From the IMG/VR virus record IMGVR_UViG_3300025889_000582, positions 1-31,244 of that record: DNA of 31,244 bases, one strand, 5' to 3'. Positions 1-5,719 of this stretch are shown here, piece by piece. Source of the DNA: a virus. Every line of letters begins with the position of its first letter. The first letter of the stretch is position 1. Made by a program: the position numbers and the translations under genes. The notes under the pieces were generated by a model, which was not told where the DNA came from, searched no databases, and was given only the letters and a program-made list of their open reading frames with translations.

Positions 1-13
1 CTCGCGAATTACC
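1..13. repeat. Left copy of 13-bp terminal direct repeat
   Basis: The first 13 bases (CTCGCGAATTACC) recur at 31231-31243. The next base differs (C at 14, A at 31244). A 13-mer shared exactly at both contig ends is unlikely by chance. It fits a circular assembly with a small end error, or short terminal or cohesive ends. Confidence 0.8.
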
Positions 14-30
14 CATGAAACAAATTGCTA

Positions 31-64
31 GGAAGGACCCGCTGCCAGCCCCGTAGGGCCTTTC
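31..64. other. Imperfect hairpin near the left end
   Basis: Bases 31-40 pair with 56-64 (GGAAGG, a bulged A, CCC against GGGCCTTTC) around a 15-nt loop. It lies just past the stop of the small secreted-protein gene on the minus strand. There is no clear T-run on either side, so it is at best a weak terminator or a packaging-region structure. Confidence 0.3.
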
Positions 65-72
65 TGAGACGT

Positions 73-240
73 TTATTCGCATGACGGGCTTCGATTGTCA
101 TAGTCTGGATGAAAGCCGTGACAGACGTTGTGCGTGTATCTGTCGGCCTGCGCAATTTCATCTTGATAGTCGGCATCTCCGACGAAAGCCAGCGCAGTGA
201 TTACAAATATCGATAGCAGGATCTTGGTTAATCTGTTCAT
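73..240 (-). CDS. Small secreted or membrane-anchored protein, 55 aa
   Basis: The ORF starts at the second of two adjacent ATGs. An AAGGAG sits 6 nt upstream of that one but only 3 nt from the first ATG (243), which favours 240. The protein starts MNRLTK, followed by a hydrophobic stretch (ILLSIFVITALAFV, residues 7-20) that looks like a signal peptide or single anchor. A short polar domain with two Cys (C40, C54) follows. It is the first gene after the near-consensus promoter at 264-293 and the last before the contig end. Small Cys-containing periplasmic proteins are common in phages, some of them lysis-related. I do not recognise a family and infer only export. Confidence 0.7.
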   Translation of the reverse strand: MNRLTKILLSIFVITALAFVGDADYQDEIAQADRYTHNVCHGFHPDYDNRSPSCE

Positions 241-263
241 CATTTGCTCCTTATGATGTCACG

Positions 264-293
264 ATTATCGTTTACTTTTAGTCATGGTGTCAA
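264..293 (-). promoter_or_regulatory. Sigma70-like promoter, near consensus
   Basis: On the minus strand, TTGACA (293-288, 6/6 match) is followed by an 18-bp spacer and GATAAT (269-264, 5/6). The start site would be near 257, giving a short leader with AAGGAG and the ATG at 240. It begins 1 bp after the stop of the Z-like gene and reads toward the contig end. On a circular molecule that leads into the methyltransferase and terminase genes, so it may be the main late promoter. Confidence 0.7.
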
Positions 294-968
294 CTATCTC
301 TTCTTGTCCGCGATAGCTGCTTGCAGATTCTTTCTAAACTTTTTGGCGAACCCATCATCTCTACTAAAGACATAACTAGAAACGAATGACCCGAACGGGA
401 ACAGTGGCTTATAAGTCGCATCCTTCTCGAATGCTACGACCATGCGGATCTTCTGGCCACCCTTCTTAGTCTTTCTTCCGTAACGCTCCCAGATCCCTTC
501 ATCTCTACCCCTGGAACCTTTCGGGACACCTTTGAAGAACTTAGCCTTATCTAGCAGCATCTCATCTATCGCGCCTTTCTTAAAGTTTCCGAAAGCATCG
601 AGATATCTTTTAGAATGCTTGGTTGCTACTCGTAGCGCACGCTTAGTGGGAAATCTAGTACCGCCAGCGACCATGAATTTCATGAAGTCAGCATTAGTCT
701 CATCCCAGAAAACTTCAGCCGTAAGGTCTCGTTTGGTTGATTTCTTATAAAAGAAGTTTTTTTGCGTGAACTTGGTAGCACCTGTCCCTGATTTCTTCTT
801 GAAGACGTTGGTTGTTTCCTTGCCTACAACGCCTGTTCCGCGCTTCTTGACTAACTCAAAGGCCAGTTGATTTAAGGTCTTGGATGTTGCGAACGGAATC
901 TGTTTCTTCTCTATTTTAGAAAGATTCTTCGTTGCTTCTTTGATGTCATGCTTAACACTGATCTTCAT
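294..968 (-). CDS. Minor tail protein Z-like (GpZ family)
   Basis: This 224-aa basic protein has an N-terminal segment (KKQIPFATSKTLNQLAFEL, about residues 22-40) and later TKRDLTAEVF (about 78-87) and GGTRFPTKRAL (about 102-112). These resemble the prophage minor tail protein Z family, which helps complete or join tails. The start ATG has GAGG upstream. It overlaps the preceding ORF (952-1215) by 17 nt. It is oddly placed at the end of the small-gene block rather than among the tail genes at 17.5-23 kb, although on a circle it lies close upstream of the packaging genes. Family assignment is from remembered motifs. Confidence 0.6.
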   Translation of the reverse strand: MKISVKHDIKEATKNLSKIEKKQIPFATSKTLNQLAFELVKKRGTGVVGKETTNVFKKKSGTGATKFTQKNFFYKKSTKRDLTAEVFWDETNADFMKFMVAGGTRFPTKRALRVATKHSKRYLDAFGNFKKGAIDEMLLDKAKFFKGVPKGSRGRDEGIWERYGRKTKKGGQKIRMVVAFEKDATYKPLFPFGSFVSSYVFSRDDGFAKKFRKNLQAAIADKKR

Positions 969-1215
969 TTACAGCCTCGCATATATCTTCAATGATCGAA
1001 TGCTTTATCAGATCGTGGTAGCCAAGCTGATTGATAAGATGGATCTGATCGAAAGACTTCTCGCCTTCTTGGATTAACTTCCACTCGACGAAACCTTCTT
1101 CTTCGACCTGGGCTAGTCCTTCAATGAATGTTATTTCGTTCCGTTCCGCTTTCTTCCACAACTCGTATAAAGCTTCCGCTAATCTGTTGGGATGCAGCTT
1201 GGTTACGTTTGTCAT
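952..1215 (-). CDS. Hypothetical protein, 87 aa
   Basis: The ATG at 1215 follows a GTGGG-type ribosome site. The protein is acidic and soluble, starts MTNVTKLHPNRLAEALYEL, and has a likely helical N-terminal half followed by more charged sequence and a C-terminal Cys. No family is recognised. It overlaps the membrane protein upstream (1121-1345) by 95 nt in another frame and the Z-like gene downstream by 17 nt, typical of a tightly coupled phage operon. It could act in gene control or DNA metabolism, but nothing in the sequence shows this. Confidence 0.6.
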   Translation of the reverse strand: MTNVTKLHPNRLAEALYELWKKAERNEITFIEGLAQVEEEGFVEWKLIQEGEKSFDQIHLINQLGYHDLIKHSIIEDICEAVNEDQC

Positions 1216-1345
1216 AAGCCCACCACATCTCGATTGATTTTTTGGCGAACCAATAGGTCAAAATGACCAATGGCAAAGACATAATGAACAGGATTGAAAA
1301 TACCAGGAACCCGTTGATTGATCCTATTAGATAGAGTTTATTCAT
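1121..1345 (-). CDS. Small membrane protein, 74 aa
   Basis: I start it at the ATG at 1345 (MNKLYLIGS) rather than the GTG at 1375, because the ATG overlaps the stop of the upstream zinc-ribbon gene (ATGAATAA), which suggests coupling. Residues about 5-32 (IGSINGFLVFSILFIMSLPLVI, given in part) form one long or two short membrane segments. A charged C-terminus after KKSIEMWW follows. The last 95 nt overlap the next gene in a different frame, so the C-terminal third is less certain. No family is recognised. Confidence 0.5.
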   Translation of the reverse strand: MNKLYLIGSINGFLVFSILFIMSLPLVILTYWFAKKSIEMWWAYDKRNQAASQQISGSFIRVVEESGTERNNIH

Positions 1346-1505
1346 TGGGATAGACCAGATCAACGCACCAATCACATTTTGTGCAAGATGCCTGCGGTGG
1401 CGATTCGTGCTTAATTATGTCACTTTCGCAAACAGGACAGACAGGCTCGAACGTATCAAAGAACTTGTCCCAGAAGGGCATATCATCAGGGTAGTTACTC
1501 GCCAT
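1338..1505 (-). CDS. Small zinc-ribbon-like protein, 55 aa
   Basis: The ORF runs from ATG 1505 to TAA 1338-1340. It has CPVC (residues 23-26) and CTKCDWC (41-47), which together look like a four-Cys zinc ribbon plus one extra Cys. Such small zinc proteins often bind nucleic acid or protein partners, but the target is unknown. It overlaps the upstream gene by 11 nt and the downstream membrane gene by 8 nt, so it is almost certainly translated as part of the operon. Confidence 0.65.
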   Translation of the reverse strand: MASNYPDDMPFWDKFFDTFEPVCPVCESDIIKHESPPQASCTKCDWCVDLVYPNE

Positions 1506-1737
1506 AATCCAACCCATCCGTTAGTCCTTGCTTCAGCGCTTTAATGATTCCTTTAGCGTTAGCCTCAAACTGTAACAGATCAAGCCTCAGATCTACATCC
1601 TTTTTCCAATTACGCTGACCGTATTCGATGCCACACTTCATCTTGATTTGCTTCAAGACGTTATTAGTGGTGTTTGAATAAACGACTCTTTCAAGCTCTT
1701 CGTTTGGCTTGCGATAGATTCCCCTGACTATTTTCAC
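1495..1737 (-). CDS. Hypothetical basic protein, 80 aa
   Basis: The start is GTG 1737, inside a GTGA overlap with the stop of the upstream 52-aa gene, which indicates translational coupling. The protein is lysine- and arginine-rich (MKIVRGIYRKPNEELERVV at the N-terminus) and mostly helical in appearance, with a mid region containing KMKCGIEYGQRNWKKDVDLRL. No family is recognised. Its place downstream of helicase and primase-finger genes makes a small DNA-metabolism or takeover protein plausible, but this is only inferred from neighbours. Confidence 0.6.
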   Translation of the reverse strand: MKIVRGIYRKPNEELERVVYSNTTNNVLKQIKMKCGIEYGQRNWKKDVDLRLDLLQFEANAKGIIKALKQGLTDGLDYGE

Positions 1738-1892
1738 TTTTCTTTATCCTGTAACTCGTTTAGAAGTTTAAGAATTGACCGGATCATCTGGCGATCACAT
1801 TCATCGACCTGCGTGTTGTCGTAATGATCCATGACTTTAACTAATGTCATCCACGCCAATAGCATATCGTTTCTAGTTGGTTTCATACTCAT
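1734..1892 (-). CDS. Hypothetical protein, 52 aa
   Basis: The ORF starts MSMKPTRNDMLLAWMTLVKV and ends RSILKLLNELQDKEK. AGGAG lies 10 nt upstream of the ATG at 1892, and AGGGG lies 6 nt upstream of a second in-frame ATG at 1886, so either may be used. The stop overlaps the GTG of the next gene. It looks like a short two-helix soluble protein. The 61 bp upstream (to 1953) contain the short inverted repeat TAAAC-6 nt-GTTTA and a TATAGT, but no good -35 was seen. Confidence 0.6.
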   Translation of the reverse strand: MSMKPTRNDMLLAWMTLVKVMDHYDNTQVDECDRQMIRSILKLLNELQDKEK

Positions 1893-1953
1893 CCCCTGTT
1901 TTCTCCTACTATAAACGTTTTTGTTTACTATGGGATAGACCGTTTTGGAATAA

Positions 1954-2331
1954 CTAAGATGCTTTTAATAACTTGACTCGTTCCTTGGCTAGTCGGTATC
2001 TCTTCAAGTCATTGTAGGTAATCCTTGTCCCTTTGCGTTTTTCGTTCTCGAATATCTCTATGAAGAACAGATCTTCTTCTGCCTTCTCAATCACGGCTCG
2101 TGGGATTTCGTTCTTCTTGGGATCGCGGAAAAGCAAACTAGGGGATAGCCGCAGGGCTTTCATGACTTCTATCCCGTTTGCTTGACATCCGAAGCAGTGC
2201 ATTAATACCCGATCATCTTGCTCGGTTATTGACAGGCTTGGGTTCTTATCTGGATGCGCTGGACAAATTGCCCAGAGTTTATTTGCTTTTTTTGTAACTC
2301 CGTTCAGGTGTGGCAAGATGTCAGCTAACAC
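1954..2331 (-). CDS. Stand-alone CHC2-type primase zinc-binding domain protein
   Basis: This 125-aa protein carries CPAH (C23, H26) and HCFGC (C46, C49) in the spacing of the DnaG CHC2 zinc finger, with the typical PSLSI between them. DnaG-type primases follow this finger with a TOPRIM catalytic core, and here the protein ends with about 75 residues of charged helix (RITYNDLKRYRLAKERVKLL). Start is GTG 2331 with AAGGA upstream, and it overlaps the helicase stop by 11 nt. It probably recognises template sequence and works with the neighbouring helicase or a host primase. The finger assignment is firm; the role is inferred. Confidence 0.8.
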   Translation of the reverse strand: MLADILPHLNGVTKKANKLWAICPAHPDKNPSLSITEQDDRVLMHCFGCQANGIEVMKALRLSPSLLFRDPKKNEIPRAVIEKAEEDLFFIEIFENEKRKGTRITYNDLKRYRLAKERVKLLKAS

Positions 2332-3772
2332 TTTTGATCCTTTTTATCTGTAGATGTGTGATGTGATTCTTCACCTCATCTGAGATGTGAATCGTCGCCT
2401 GTGGTGTCACCGCATTAGGCCAGACCCCGAACTTACTTTTGTAGGCATGGGATACCCATCCAGGCTTATAGCCTTTCTTCCTGGCGTAAAAATGGAATTC
2501 ACCTAACCATCTGGCTTTGTCTTCTTTCGAGAAGTCGCGATTATTTTTCTTCAGTTCTTTGAGAATCTGACTATCTGACTTCAAGACTTGCTTTGGCGGT
2601 CTTTCGTAACCACAGACACACTTTACAACGAAATGCTGGAAACATTGTGGACACAACGATAATTCTGATTCTTTTTTCTCTTTAGTCAGTTCACGTTCGT
2701 TGTAGGTCTTGTCCCCAGCGTCGAGACTTTCTGGAACAATCGACTCAGGGAAGCCGTGTCTCAAGACATTACCTGCATGGTCTAGGTAGATCGCGTGGGT
2801 CTTATTGGGATGGAGTCGCATGATCCTGCCTGCTCGCTGGATATAAGAAATCAGGCTTTTAGTAGGCTTTAGATCGATTAACGTCTGGACTTTTGGCGCG
2901 TCATATCCCGTGTTAAGTAATTGCGAACAACTCAACACTTGGAAGTCGCCTTCATCATGACTTTCGTAAATTATTCTTCTTTCTTCATCGTCCATGTAGC
3001 CGTCGATGTGTTCTGCTGAGATTCCCGCTTTTCGGAACATTTCCACCAGTTTTTTCGACGTTTTAATTGATGGACTGAATGCAATCGTCTGGCCTTGACC
3101 GAACCTTTTGAAATTTTCAATGATGTCACCTACCAGCTTTTGATCTTCTTCAGTGGCTTTCGCCAAAGACATTGGATCATAGTCCGACCCGCCTGTGGAA
3201 AGTCTTTTTGTTTTCACACCATTTAAATTGACATGACTTCCACCGAAATACTTAACAGGACATAAGTAGTCCTTATCAAGAAGCTGTTCAGTGGTAATCG
3301 GAACGACCAGATCTTGATAGTGCTTGCCCAATCCTTTCGCATAAGGTGTAGCGCTTAACCCGATAAAGATGACTTTAGAGTTCTTCTCCATCAATTCGGT
3401 TAAATGCTTATAGTGCGTATGGCATTCATCCACGATGGCAACGTGAAAGATCGGCTGGTAACGTCTTCTCGCTAAAGTCTGAACTGATGCTATCTGTATG
3501 TCTGCATTGGGATCTGTTCGCCAGTGATCACCTTGCATGACCCCGACCTTTAGCCCTGCCCTGTCGAATTCTTCAAGAGCCTGCTGGACTAGCTTGATTC
3601 TGTCGCAAATGAAGATGCCCTTCTTGCCATTCTTGGCAGTGTTCTTCAGGATCTCCATTGCTACCCGTGTCTTCCCGAAGCTACACGGTGCAGCCAAGAT
3701 GATTCTTTTATTGCCCTTCTTGATTGAATGCCTTAATTGGTTGATTGCTTGTTCTTGATGTGGCCTAAGCAT
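2321..3772 (-). CDS. SF2 DEAD/DEAH-box DNA helicase
   Basis: This 483-aa protein has an ordered set of superfamily-2 motifs: PHQEQAI (Q-like, residues 4-10), Walker A variant APCSFGKT (28-35), DECH box (near 115), SATP (near 140), and a C-terminal helicase domain ending with QRAGRIMR (near 310). A four-Cys zinc motif (CPQC and CVCG) follows near residues 375-395. It resembles the phage/RadD-like helicases used in replication or recombination. The ATG at 3772 overlaps the upstream nuclease-like gene by 8 nt, and the stop overlaps the CHC2 gene, so the three are co-translated. Confidence 0.9.
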   Translation of the reverse strand: MLRPHQEQAINQLRHSIKKGNKRIILAAPCSFGKTRVAMEILKNTAKNGKKGIFICDRIKLVQQALEEFDRAGLKVGVMQGDHWRTDPNADIQIASVQTLARRRYQPIFHVAIVDECHTHYKHLTELMEKNSKVIFIGLSATPYAKGLGKHYQDLVVPITTEQLLDKDYLCPVKYFGGSHVNLNGVKTKRLSTGGSDYDPMSLAKATEEDQKLVGDIIENFKRFGQGQTIAFSPSIKTSKKLVEMFRKAGISAEHIDGYMDDEERRIIYESHDEGDFQVLSCSQLLNTGYDAPKVQTLIDLKPTKSLISYIQRAGRIMRLHPNKTHAIYLDHAGNVLRHGFPESIVPESLDAGDKTYNERELTKEKKESELSLCPQCFQHFVVKCVCGYERPPKQVLKSDSQILKELKKNNRDFSKEDKARWLGEFHFYARKKGYKPGWVSHAYKSKFGVWPNAVTPQATIHISDEVKNHITHLQIKRIKSVS

Positions 3773-4232
3773 CTAGCCAATCTTCCATTGCCATGAGTTG
3801 ATATTGCTCCATGATATAAGCCTTCCCTTTTCCTAAGTCGCCTATGTTTTCTTGCCTAAAGACTTCATCAGCATGGACTACGCCCCTGATCGTGAATTCA
3901 GGCATTTCCCCAGTGACCAAGATATACCAATCAGCAGTTCTGCCCTGGTAATCAGGAACCAGCAACTTGCCATAAGGATATTTGGTGCTTTTAACATTAA
4001 TCGTTTGTCCCCTATAAGTTAAGTCTTCATGATCTGATTTATCCTTCAGATCTGGGTAAACGTTTAGATATTTCGCAACCGCCATTTCAGCGGCGAATCC
4101 ATTCACTAAATTTGTATGAGCATCACCTGATCTGGTGAATTTATTCCAACTGACTTGTGGGCCGTAGGTTGATTTACCTTCGGCAATCATGTGCGCTATT
4201 TCTACTTCAGCATCAGTCAAAATGATCTTCAT
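3765..4232 (-). CDS. Putative PD-(D/E)XK-type nuclease
   Basis: This 155-aa protein has a conserved Glu in GFAAEMAVAKYL (about residues 45-56), an acidic DHEDL stretch (about 67-71), and INVKSTKY (about 78-85). The E...D...(x)VK order matches the core of restriction-endonuclease-like folds found in many phage hypothetical proteins. It is the first gene after the 462-bp gap, with AGGGTG 6 nt before the ATG, and it overlaps the helicase start. A role in DNA processing beside the helicase is likely. The fold call is by motif reading and should be treated as tentative. Confidence 0.55.
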   Translation of the reverse strand: MKIILTDAEVEIAHMIAEGKSTYGPQVSWNKFTRSGDAHTNLVNGFAAEMAVAKYLNVYPDLKDKSDHEDLTYRGQTINVKSTKYPYGKLLVPDYQGRTADWYILVTGEMPEFTIRGVVHADEVFRQENIGDLGKGKAYIMEQYQLMAMEDWLDA

Positions 4233-4534
4233 GTATCACCCTGTATTTTGGGCATAGCTCCACTTTTTCCCTGTTGCAAGAGACAGGCGTATCATTCGCT
4301 AGATGACTTAGCCCATGCGTCTCTAGATCCTAAGATCCGGTACTCATGTGGTTTCCCTTTCCTAGTAGGACGCAACTCCTACCATACCCCGCTCGGGGCC
4401 TGCTGCAATTCAAGGACGTGAGTCGGGTCAAGTGGTCAGACCTACAACATGCTCACGGATTATCGCTATGTTCGTATCTAGTGTTGCCACTACTTGCTGG
4501 CACGATTAAGCCAGACGAAACGAGCGACGGAGAT

Positions 4535-4572
4535 GACCAGTTGTGACCAGTTGCAACTAGTCGCAATTGGTC
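4535..4572. repeat. 38-bp palindrome built from four 9-mers
   Basis: Two direct copies of GACCAGTTG (4535-4543 and 4545-4553) are followed at once by two inverted copies with one mismatch each, CAACTAGTC (4554-4562) and CAATTGGTC (4564-4572). The spacing is symmetrical (1 bp, 0, 1 bp). The arms are 19 bp with three mismatches and no loop. It ends exactly where the -35 of the plus-strand promoter-like sequence begins. It looks like a binding site for a dimeric or tetrameric protein, or an iteron cluster. Confidence 0.8.
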
Positions 4573-4601
4573 TTGAAGGCAGTTTGAAAAGGTGGGATAA
4601 T
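4573..4601 (+). promoter_or_regulatory. Plus-strand sigma70-like promoter beside the palindrome
   Basis: TTGAAG (4573-4578, 4/6) is followed by a 17-bp spacer and GATAAT (4596-4601, 5/6), with TGG just before the -10 as in extended -10 promoters. Start would be near 4608. It points against all genes and would make an RNA antisense to the DUF3310 gene. The palindrome directly upstream suggests regulated use. Confidence 0.5.
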
Positions 4602-4604
4602 TAC

Positions 4605-4682
4605 AGCCGTGTCGGTTTGTGCACGGTTGTCTTTCCTACCTTACCCAAATCGGCCTTCAGGGGTTGGCAGCCCCGCCGACAC
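4605..4682 (+). ncRNA. Possible small structured plus-strand RNA
   Basis: A transcript from the promoter above would begin with GTGTCGG (4609-4615), which is fully complementary to CCGACAC (4676-4682). Inside this lie GGGG-7 nt-CCCC (4660-4674), the TCGGC/GCCGA stem (4650-4679) and the CCGTG/CACGG stem (4607-4626). Several of these helices exclude each other, which could allow switching. No terminator was seen downstream, so the 3' end is unknown. Confidence 0.3.
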
Positions 4683-4694
4683 ATTCAATATACT

Positions 4695-5024
4695 CTAGTC
4701 TATCTCTTGAATCAACCGTTCCAAATACCATTTAGCCTTTTCAAGATCCTGCTTGGGATTTTGCTTGTACTTATGTCGGTGAATGTACTTTAAGACATTC
4801 CCTTCTAAGTATCCCTTAAACCCTGGACCAAGCTGCTGCTTGATGTAATCAATCGCTTCAATACCACCCTTGTTATAGTGCGGTGGCTTATTGATCAGGT
4901 TCCAGTCCTTCTCGTTGGCGCTGTCGATACCTTTTGATTTGCTGATAGACTGTGCTTCGGTCCCAAATTTTACCATTCCGTTTCGCCAAGCCTCTTCGGT
5001 TGAGTTCATCTCGTATTTTTCCAC
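4695..5024 (-). CDS. DUF3310 family protein
   Basis: The C-terminal half has the family's characteristic NKPPHYNKGGIEAIDYI (about residues 45-61), followed by GYLEGNVLKYIHRHKYK and DLEKAKWYLERLI. These small phage proteins are sometimes called nucleotide-kinase-like, but their activity is not established. The first about 45 residues precede the domain and are less certain. GTG 5024 has AGGGG upstream at good spacing; ATG 5009 or ATG 4976 are alternatives. The N-terminal part overlaps the HNH gene by up to 137 nt in another frame. It is the last gene before the noncoding gap. Confidence 0.85.
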   Translation of the reverse strand: MEKYEMNSTEEAWRNGMVKFGTEAQSISKSKGIDSANEKDWNLINKPPHYNKGGIEAIDYIKQQLGPGFKGYLEGNVLKYIHRHKYKQNPKQDLEKAKWYLERLIQEID

Positions 5025-5346
5025 CGCTTTTCCCCTGGTAGTGTAAATTGATAATTAATTTGACTACTTTGTATTCCGCTGGATTCTTCTTTAATTTTCC
5101 GTTCTCTAGATCATAGCCAAAAGGCGGCGAACCATGATGCAAACCTTTCTTCCTACGTTTAGCCAGACCCTTTTTGACCAATGCGCTTGAGTCGATGAAG
5201 CTCCGATTATGAACCTTACCGTGGCAGTCAGCACACAAATTAACGGTAGTCGTTCCACCCAAAGACTTGGGAACAACGTGATGTGCATGAACTGCTCGCT
5301 CGCCGCAATCAAAACAGCTTTCCTTTGAGTTGTTTAATTTCGGCAT
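4888..5346 (-). CDS. HNH endonuclease fused to serine-recombinase DNA-binding domain
   Basis: Residues 1-50 hold an HNH nuclease with structural zinc pairs: CFDC (11-14), HAHHVVPKSLGG (20-31), LCADCH (38-42 region) and a following His. Residues about 73-141 match the Recombinase domain of large serine recombinases (PF07508): PPFGYDLENGKL, a VVKLIINLHYQGKS helix, IRDELNRRGL, and GKIWDRSTVYQQIKR. The catalytic resolvase domain is absent. The natural reading is a free-standing nuclease, possibly homing or recombination-related, that uses the recombinase module for DNA binding. It overlaps NinG upstream by 38 nt and DUF3310 downstream. Confidence 0.8.
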   Translation of the reverse strand: MPKLNNSKESCFDCGERAVHAHHVVPKSLGGTTTVNLCADCHGKVHNRSFIDSSALVKKGLAKRRKKGLHHGSPPFGYDLENGKLKKNPAEYKVVKLIINLHYQGKSGGKIRDELNRRGLAKRNGKIWDRSTVYQQIKRYRQRQREGLEPDQ

Positions 5347-5719
5347 TAAACTCTTCGATCATTTCCCTATAATCGGCGGCATAGAGTTTATGCGGTTTGT
5401 TTGCCGTATCCAACATGAAATCAACGTACGCTTTTCCGTACGCTTCAATCATAAAGACAGTGTAATTCTGCGCTGCGAGTCCATGTTTCATGCCGTATAA
5501 ATTACAGCCAGGGCATTGAAGGTGAACATTGTCAGGATTGAACGCATGGAACGAACTTTTACCTTTAGGGATGAAGTGACCACCATGCATCTTTGTGTAG
5601 TGACCGACTTTTCCACAGGTCACGCAAGCCCCGAAGCCATGATCGTCACATTCTTCCAGTCTTCTCTTTAACTGGAAAAGTCTTAGGGCTTTAGATCGCA
5701 GCGTTTCTGGCACGAGCAA
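5309..5719 (-). CDS. ninG: NinG/Rap-like recombination endonuclease
   Basis: This 136-aa protein has CVTCG (about 32-36), MHGGHFIPKG (about 45-54), NVHLQCPGCN (about 64-73) and a helical C-terminus. This is the zinc/HNH-like pattern of lambda NinG (Rap), a structure-specific endonuclease acting on recombination intermediates such as D-loops and Holliday junctions. The start codon is not ATG: TTG 5719 or GTG 5713 both fit. It overlaps NinB by 23-29 nt. NinB followed by NinG, together with ERF and an exonuclease, makes a complete recombination set. Confidence 0.8.
   Translation of the reverse strand: MLVPETLRSKALRLFQLKRRLEECDDHGFGACVTCGKVGHYTKMHGGHFIPKGKSSFHAFNPDNVHLQCPGCNLYGMKHGLAAQNYTVFMIEAYGKAYVDFMLDTANKPHKLYAADYREMIEEFNAEIKQLKGKLF

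Larger units (their letters stand above)
4233..4694. other. 462-bp hairpin-rich gap: candidate structured RNA, origin or control region
   Basis: No minus-strand ORF of useful size occurs here; the overlapping plus-strand ORFs show no recognisable protein. Read as minus-strand RNA it contains CCCC-GAGC-GGGG (4387-4398), GTAGGA-6 nt-TCCTAC (4365-4382), UAGUG-GCAA-CACUA with a GNRA tetraloop (4479-4492), a 38-bp palindrome (4535-4572), a CCGTG/CACGG stem (4607-4626), and a two-part stem GGGG/CCCC inside TCGGC/GCCGA (4650-4679). This density is unusual in a genome where genes otherwise overlap. It may be a structured noncoding RNA, a replication origin, or both. Confidence 0.55.

Noticed and set aside
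4609-4682. tRNA gene (74 nt closed by a perfect 7-bp stem)
   Set aside because: The ends look like an acceptor stem, but there is no D stem, no proper anticodon arm, and the T-loop-like TTGGCAG lacks the conserved TTC-R-A pattern.
4191-4793. Plus-strand ORFs in and around the 4233-4694 gap
   Set aside because: They lack ribosome sites, start inside or run into good minus-strand genes, overlap each other, and show no family-like sequence. Long chance ORFs are expected here.
5041-5066. AT-rich stretch as a promoter
   Set aside because: It lies inside the HNH-fusion reading frame, and no -35/-10 pair with acceptable spacing was found on either strand.
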